From the NCBI GenBank assembly GCA_016285645.1, contig JAEERC010000002.1:1-38602 (forward strand): a stretch of DNA of 38,602 nt, written 5' to 3'. Below, piece after piece: positions 33,622 through 38,602 of the stretch (the first letter of the stretch is position 1; every line of letters starts with the position of its first letter). This DNA is from Clostridiaceae bacterium (lineage in GTDB: Bacteria; Bacillota; Clostridia; Oscillospirales; Acutalibacteraceae). Under the pieces are notes generated by a model. It saw nothing but the letters and a program-made list of their open reading frames with translations, was not told the origin of the DNA and did no database searches. The position numbers were made by a program, and so were the translations under genes.

Positions 33622-36434
33622 TATACAATCCTCCCAATCAACGTATCATATACCGTGGAGTCATCAAACAATGGAATATACCTCGAATAATCATTGCTAG
33701 ACAGACTATCACAATCTAACAACCTATGTTCATTGCAATCATAATAAAGCGGTTCGAAAATATCCTCATCGTACTCATATTTGATAGATAACACTGAAAG
33801 AACGCCTTCTTCGTTTGTACACTCCACTAACACGTTATCTAATACAACCCTAGATGGCCCCAAGAAATCCTTTTTCTTTTCTTGCTCAACGAGTTTCCCC
33901 TTAAAGGTAATCTCATCAATCATTTCGAGATGCAGAATAGAATAGTTATAATCAAAATCTAAAACCGTGTCATTGTTGGTAACTCCATTAATAGTTACTT
34001 TGCATTTTGATATAGTTTTCGAGTTGACTATACCTAATCCATATTGAGGCTCACATATCTCTTTGAGTTCAGCGAAAAAGCCAAAAGCATCTCCTTCACG
34101 TTCAAAAATTTTCATAGTGTAAATTCCATCTGGAGAAACATCATCAAAGTTATTAACCCCATTATTTACAGTCTTTTCAGCGATAGTTTCGTTTGTGTTT
34201 TGATCAATTATTTGAATTACCAGATCGTAATTTCCTTTATAATCAACATCAACTTTTACACCGCTTTCTTCGTCAAAAATCATATTTGCTTTAATCACTT
34301 TGTTGTGAAATAAAACATCATATAACTCAAACAGATATTTTTTGTCAGCTTCAAAAAAGAACCTTATGGCGTTTGTTCCATTAGCGTTATTATGTATTTC
34401 TTGATTAAGATCAGTTAAATCAAATTTAAACAGTCCGTTTTTTTCTTCTACTCCCTTTTTTCTGCCATTTATTCCGATATTGTTATTCTTTTCATACAAT
34501 AAAAACGCTTTAGAAGCACCGGGAATTAATACATTAAAATCATTTTTTAAATCTGTGTGCCACAGATAGTCTGGCTTGGATGGGGTTAAAGCACCTTCAA
34601 AGCCATGCTTAAATGTATTAATTTCAACGTTGAATAAAAACTGTGTATTGTTAAGCTTGATTGAAAACTCAGCAACACCCGTTTGATTGTGCAAATCAAA
34701 AATGAACCGATTTGTGCTACTATCTTTATAGCAGTTAATTGGAGCTATTTCATAATTACTATTTAAATCAATTATAGCTTCATCATCAAACACATACCAT
34801 TTTTTATCAAGTTCGCATTTGAAATCTTTAAAAAGAAGATATTTACAAATTGTCTTATTTGATTTCCCAGGTTCATCCAATTCAATCAAATACATTCCTT
34901 CTTTATCTTCAAGGATGTCTTCCAATATTATTGTTACGCCCTTTGTTTCAACTTCATCTGGCAAATCAACGATTGATGTTGCAACATACTCAATAAAGTG
35001 TTTCGAGTTATTACACCTAATTAAGGTTCCGCCAATCAAACTGCTAGGCACTTTGAAAGATACTATAGGATGATTATATGCGGCCCTTATTGGCTTGTTG
35101 TCACTGTAAAAAGTTACTCCTTCTCCCAGATTTTCAAAATTTGCGCCAACAGTAAAACTACCGGTCATGGAAATGGGGCATTCGTTAATATACAAAACGG
35201 ACTTTTCATTTATCTTTCCAAATGAATACTCATCCCATTCGTCAAAATCACGGTTTATATAAACCGGTTTTTCTCCTTTTATTATGCTGCCTTTTGAGAC
35301 TAAAATATAGTTTTGGCCTTTTCTAAGTTTTGATATTTCATAATAATCCTCATCAAAAATACGATAAGATTTTGATTCTATTTCAAATTTTCTTGTTTTT
35401 CCGGAGACTATTGAAACACTAAACTCAGCGAAAACATCATCAATAGGTATGCGCTTTTCTTCAGTAACATAAACACCAAACGCACGATAAATGTTCAATG
35501 TATAAGTGTCTGCTTTACCATTTACTGATACCAAAGCATAAACAGACCCTCTTAAATCATCCTCGCGTATTTTTTGCTTAGGAATCACTAAACTCGCGTA
35601 ACCATTTCCACGATCAATGGTAAAATACGGCTTCCGATAGAATACGCCGCTATGCTTTCTATCTCCTTTAAGTTTAGCTTCTTTTATTTCGTTTGTTTTT
35701 TCTATCCATTTTGAGAACGCAACACTGAATCTATTAGAATCATTCGGCTGTTTGTCATCAAAATAATCGTCCACCATTTTAAGGTGGTCATATAGAATGT
35801 TTGAAACCGCGGTAACATCACCTGTTGCAAACAACGAACGAGTGGCTTTTAGTAGTCTGTATGATTTGGAGGGGCGGTTGTCAACAGACATAAGACTTAC
35901 GCTATCTCCAGAACTGCTTAATGAATTTTCAAAGAAATATGACATTTCAGCAAAATCTTCAGTTATATCATCAGGAAGCTGCCTAAGAAGGTTTTTCTCA
36001 TAGAAGGCATAAATAAAGTCAAAGTATCCATCAAGATAGTTATTAGGCACATAGGCATGAGCTTTTATGTTTTCAACAAATGCATTGTTGGCATATTTGT
36101 CACGAGAGATTTGAAACAGATGATAATGCTTTAATGTGGCAACAAATACTCTACCAATATTATTTGTTTTAGCAGACGACAAAGCAGGATTGTTAATCTC
36201 CTCTTTAAAGTACTCCCAATAGTTTCCATCTGTATATTTTCTTATTGCAACCTGAACAAGAAAAACCGACAAATAGAGGTCACAAGGTGAAGTTGTTCTT
36301 ATCTGTAAATTATTAATACGATCTTTGGAATAAGCCAACAGTTCGGCATATTCTTCTTCAGAAATCTGTATCTGGCCAAGAAGCTTTATGCCGGAATCTT
36401 GTATTGCGCTTTGAATTGTTTCAATAAAGCTCAT
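33621..36434 (-). CDS. Large protein of unknown fold, first gene of the defence-like operon
   Basis: A 937-aa protein that I do not recognise. The N-terminal ~200 residues are alpha-helical. After about residue 250 it becomes largely beta, with many short alternating strands (for example KPYFTIDRGNGYASLVIP, and FSIKLNNTQFLFNVEIN), suggesting stacked beta-sandwich domains. No catalytic motif, Walker box, zinc cluster or membrane helix is seen. Start: ATG at 36434 after GGGAGGA; an in-frame TTG 15 bases upstream is less likely because it overlaps that ribosome binding site. It overlaps the helicase gene by one base. By position and size it could be the counterpart of DruH in Druantia type III. 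That is inference from context, not from sequence similarity. Confidence 0.7.
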   Translation of the reverse strand: MSFIETIQSAIQDSGIKLLGQIQISEEEYAELLAYSKDRINNLQIRTTSPCDLYLSVFLVQVAIRKYTDGNYWEYFKEEINNPALSSAKTNNIGRVFVATLKHYHLFQISRDKYANNAFVENIKAHAYVPNNYLDGYFDFIYAFYEKNLLRQLPDDITEDFAEMSYFFENSLSSSGDSVSLMSVDNRPSKSYRLLKATRSLFATGDVTAVSNILYDHLKMVDDYFDDKQPNDSNRFSVAFSKWIEKTNEIKEAKLKGDRKHSGVFYRKPYFTIDRGNGYASLVIPKQKIREDDLRGSVYALVSVNGKADTYTLNIYRAFGVYVTEEKRIPIDDVFAEFSVSIVSGKTRKFEIESKSYRIFDEDYYEISKLRKGQNYILVSKGSIIKGEKPVYINRDFDEWDEYSFGKINEKSVLYINECPISMTGSFTVGANFENLGEGVTFYSDNKPIRAAYNHPIVSFKVPSSLIGGTLIRCNNSKHFIEYVATSIVDLPDEVETKGVTIILEDILEDKEGMYLIELDEPGKSNKTICKYLLFKDFKCELDKKWYVFDDEAIIDLNSNYEIAPINCYKDSSTNRFIFDLHNQTGVAEFSIKLNNTQFLFNVEINTFKHGFEGALTPSKPDYLWHTDLKNDFNVLIPGASKAFLLYEKNNNIGINGRKKGVEEKNGLFKFDLTDLNQEIHNNANGTNAIRFFFEADKKYLFELYDVLFHNKVIKANMIFDEESGVKVDVDYKGNYDLVIQIIDQNTNETIAEKTVNNGVNNFDDVSPDGIYTMKIFEREGDAFGFFAELKEICEPQYGLGIVNSKTISKCKVTINGVTNNDTVLDFDYNYSILHLEMIDEITFKGKLVEQEKKKDFLGPSRVVLDNVLVECTNEEGVLSVLSIKYEYDEDIFEPLYYDCNEHRLLDCDSLSSNDYSRYIPLFDDSTVYDTLIGRIV

Positions 36435-36473
36435 ACTTTTTCCTCCCAAAAGTGTAAAAAAATTGTTGAATTG

Positions 36474-36488
36474 CTAGATTATTAATCT
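36474..36488. promoter_or_regulatory. Perfect palindrome upstream of the defence-like operon
   Basis: TAGATTA-T-TAATCTA, seven-base arms with a one-base centre, 40 bp before the start codon. It looks like an operator for a dimeric repressor, though no regulator gene is present in the operon. No confident -35/-10 pair was found nearby. Confidence 0.4.
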
Positions 36489-36578
36489 AAAAACTATTTT
36501 GAGTTCATCATTTTTAAATATCCATTTATACCTCAATTATATATTTCTGAAGAATGATTGCTAAGAACGCTTCAAGTA

Positions 36579-37234
36579 TTAAATACTATAATATTCCTCA
36601 ACATAAGCATATGCCTTGTTGAAAAGCTCAATATCATAAAGCTTTCTCTTTACAAAAATAAATTTTATGGCTTTTTCAACATCATTTTTGCCCTGGATTG
36701 TATTGGTCCATCCGGGGAATCTGACAAACTTAACTATTCCGTCGATTTCATCTAGTATTTTACCTACAAACATCGGGGTTTTTTCAATAAGATTTTTTAG
36801 AAGTTCATCAGATAAGTTGTTTTTATTGCTCCACTCGGCATCATCAAAACTTGTGAAAACACCATTTAAAGTCTGCGAGTTTGCTTGTTCAACAGCCATA
36901 AGCGCATCGGCAATTGCTTTGCCTACATTTTCACTTACATTGCGTATACCTCTCCAATGACTGCCTTCAGGAATATTGAAGGTGTGTATCGTAGAGCCGA
37001 GAAAAGCAAGCGCATCTTCACCGTGTTCTTTTATAGCTTCGGCTGTTTCTTCATCATATACATCGGATATTCTCTTAAAGAAAAGCAGCGGAATAAGATA
37101 AGTTCTAAAGACGCTTTTTCAACATAACCATGCAGAATACAAGCAGCCTGATATAAACGATTGAACAGGTCGTTACTGGTTTTTTTGTCAGTAACACCGG
37201 ATATTGATTCAAATGTTAATTGTTCAGATGGCAT
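36579..37234 (-). pseudogene. Decayed type I restriction locus: hsdM 5' end fused to hsdR 3' end
   Basis: The ATG at 37234, after GGAGG, begins MPSEQLTFESISGVTDKK, the N-terminus of an HsdM methylase, and reads to GYVEKAS. A -1 shift in an A run (T run at 37115-37119 on the plus strand) breaks the frame. Restoring one A continues with FRTYLIPLLFFKRISDVYDE, then STIHTFNIPEGSHWRGIRN and ANSQTLNGVFTSFDDAEWSN, all typical of HsdM. After about NNLSDELLKNLIEK the sequence changes to FVRFPGWTNTIQGKNDVEKA and FNKAYAYVEEYY, the C-terminus of an HsdR nuclease. So the rest of hsdM, hsdS and most of hsdR were deleted. It encodes no functional enzyme, and the break could be a sequencing error only for the single A. 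Confidence 0.7.
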
Positions 37235-37454
37235 AAATAATCCTCCAAAGATTTTGACGCAAATTTTGAAAGAGCATATAATACCCCATAATATATTTAT
37301 TATATTATACGCGCGCAAAATTTTCAACAAAAATAATTATAAGTATAAACTAATTTATTATTATTCTAACACGCATTGTGTCCAAAATACCGGACTTGTT
37401 TTTGTGTGATTTATTATTGCCGAAATGCTTGATATATGTGGCTTTCAGAGTTAA

Positions 37455-38312
37455 TATCACACTACCAAATTTAAAGGAGGTCATAGTAATGACATACTGC
37501 AAAAGTCGTTTACAGTAGATTTCCTTCAAAAGAAAGTGAAGAAAAACGAGGGCGAGGTCGCAAAGTATTATGTTGAGAAAAGCCACCCGGCGATAATCAG
37601 CCCGGAAGAGAGGGAAAAGGTGCAGACGGAAGTCGAATACCGAAAGCTGCGCGGTAATCACTGCAACAGTCTCAATCCGTTCTGCTTTAAGATAGTATGC
37701 GGAGAATGCGGCGACCACTACGGCAAAAAGGTCTGGCATTCAACCGATCCGAAATACCGCAAAAATGTATGGCACTGCAATTCAAAATATCTCCGCGAGA
37801 CCGGCTACTCTACACCGTTTATAACGGATGAAGATATAAAGATTCTTTTTATCCGGGCGGTCAGAAAACTGTCCGTTTATGACGGAACTGTTCTTGATAC
37901 CTGTATGCTGGCAAAAGAAACTCTGGCCGATGCTTCCGCCGAAGAGGAGCGGGGCAGAGAACTTGCCGACAAACTTGAAATGCTGAATCTGATGATTACA
38001 AACCTTATCAAGGAAAACGCCGTCGAACCGATGGACCAGGCCGAATACAACCGAAAATACAATCTGCTCTCGGGACAATACGAAGAGGCGCAGTTTGAGT
38101 ATAACTCCCTGTGCGAAAAGATACTGGAAAAACGGTCAAAAGCAGATAAAATAAATACTTTCATAGAACAGATAAAATCAATGCAGAATATGCCGCTGGT
38201 GTATTCCGACAAGATGTTTATAAATATGGTTGATGAAATCAAGGTTACCGCTGACGAATCACTGATTTTCAAATTTAAAAACGGCGCGGAAATAGAAGAA
38301 CTGCTCGACTGA
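37455..38312 (+). pseudogene. 5'-truncated large serine recombinase
   Basis: The C-terminal half of a large serine recombinase, with the resolvase catalytic domain missing. The frame is open from 37455 but homology begins at about 37488 with NDILQKSFTVDFLQKKV, then YYVEKSHPAIISPEE (recombinase domain end), a zinc beta-ribbon (CGECGDHYGKK and HCNSK), and a long coiled coil to EELLD. Full-length enzymes are ~500-550 residues; about 280 remain. The sequence upstream (37235-37454) shows no N-terminal domain on this strand. Such enzymes integrate phages and conjugative elements, so this is likely a scar of an old element near the defence-like operon. The codon use is GC-richer than that operon. 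Confidence 0.7.
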
Positions 38313-38330
38313 ACCATATAAACAGAAAGG

Positions 38331-38371
38331 CCCGGAGCGTGGGAATCATCCCATTACTCCGGGTTTATTTT
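38331..38371 (+). terminator. Terminator after the recombinase remnant
   Basis: CCCGGAG/CTCCGGG outer stem with an inner TGGGA/TCCCA stem (38331-38363), then TTTATTTTT. Confidence 0.75.
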
Positions 38372-38375
38372 TATG

Positions 38376-38405
38376 TTGACCGGCTGTGTTGCTTTGCGGT
38401 ATAAT
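38376..38405 (+). promoter_or_regulatory. Promoter reading out of the window
   Basis: TTGACC (38376-38381) and TATAAT (38400-38405), 18-bp spacer. No gene starts before the window ends, so the unit continues to the right. Confidence 0.5.
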
Positions 38406-38602
38406 TATCTCAACAAATCGGGATTTGTGAAGGTCGGATTTTTATGGTGAGTTAAATCCCGGTTTGCCGAAACAGCAAACTTGACATCTGCCGGCTTGCA
38501 TCTGTGAAGGGGATCATGCGATCAGAGCTTGCCTGACAGCATGAATTGCTCTGCGGGGCAGCGGGAGAGATTCGTTCCCGTGAAGAGAATGATTTTGTTT
38601 TC
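38406..38602. other. Leader-like or repeat region at the right edge
   Basis: No gene seen. CGGGATTT (38419-38426) pairs with AAATCCCG (38454-38461), and GTGAAGG occurs twice. A piece related to the hairpin array at 20024-20159 lies at about 38537-38561. Downstream of a good promoter, this could be a long structured leader of a gene beyond the edge. No known riboswitch is recognised. Confidence 0.3.

Noticed and set aside
23989-36488. DISARM or Gabija as the identity of the operon
   Set aside because: DISARM splits the helicase and DUF1998 parts into DrmA and DrmB and carries a methylase, none of which is here. Gabija needs a GajA ATPase-nuclease, which is also absent.
37031-37330. Intact 99-codon gene beginning at 37330
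   Set aside because: The true start is the ATG at 37234 after GGAGG, and the frame is a broken HsdM, so it was merged into the pseudogene.
1-38602. tRNA or rRNA genes
   Set aside because: I looked for tRNA T-loop and CCA patterns and rRNA segments in the gaps on both strands and found none.

Overview
The window looks like a chromosomal segment of a Gram-positive, low-to-mid-GC anaerobe of the class Clostridia, probably a gut Ruminococcaceae/Oscillospirales-type organism. The evidence is strong GGAGG ribosome binding sites, -35/-10 promoters with 16-18 bp spacers, a short type-3 prolyl-tRNA synthetase, DUF4358 lipoprotein, DUF6273 surface modules and a YkgJ-like cysteine-cluster protein. No database search was possible, so family names come from motif recognition.

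Positions 1-20005 are mostly core or housekeeping DNA of moderate GC, with most genes on the minus strand. They hold an AroA-like protein, a DUF4274 gene grafted onto an hsdM remnant, two YhhN membrane proteins flanking an M28 peptidase, a cysteine-cluster protein with a HAD phosphatase, a two-gene flavoprotein operon, nagA, acpP-proS, a 53-aa membrane protein and rpsT. A three-gene run follows (AroK-like kinase, FAD oxidoreductase, polytopic GT-C-like protein), then a 29-aa hydrophobic peptide unit and a transglutaminase-like protein with a DUF4358 lipoprotein. One promoter-terminator pair without an ORF (about 13507-13616) is a candidate small RNA.

Positions 20024-23846 hold a hairpin-rich intergenic repeat and a large secreted protein built from two DUF6273 modules and four collagen-like G-X-Y stretches, bracketed by two copies of the same terminator sequence.

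Positions 23989-36500 are clearly more AT-rich and hold one tightly packed minus-strand operon of four genes. In transcription order they are a 937-aa protein of unknown fold, a 1708-aa DEAH helicase with a C-terminal DUF1998/MZB region, a NERD-nuclease/UvrD-type helicase fusion, and a DUF262-DUF1524 (GmrSD-type) nuclease. The first two resemble the two-gene Druantia type III layout (DruH-DruE). The last two are nuclease modules not part of the described type III core. I read the whole as an anti-phage or anti-plasmid system, perhaps an undescribed Druantia-like variant.

Positions 36579-38312 are a graveyard next to that operon: a frameshifted hsdM start fused to an hsdR end, and the C-terminal half of a large serine recombinase. 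With the hsdM C-terminal scrap near position 2000, they suggest an accessory locus where type I restriction systems have decayed and another defence operon now sits.
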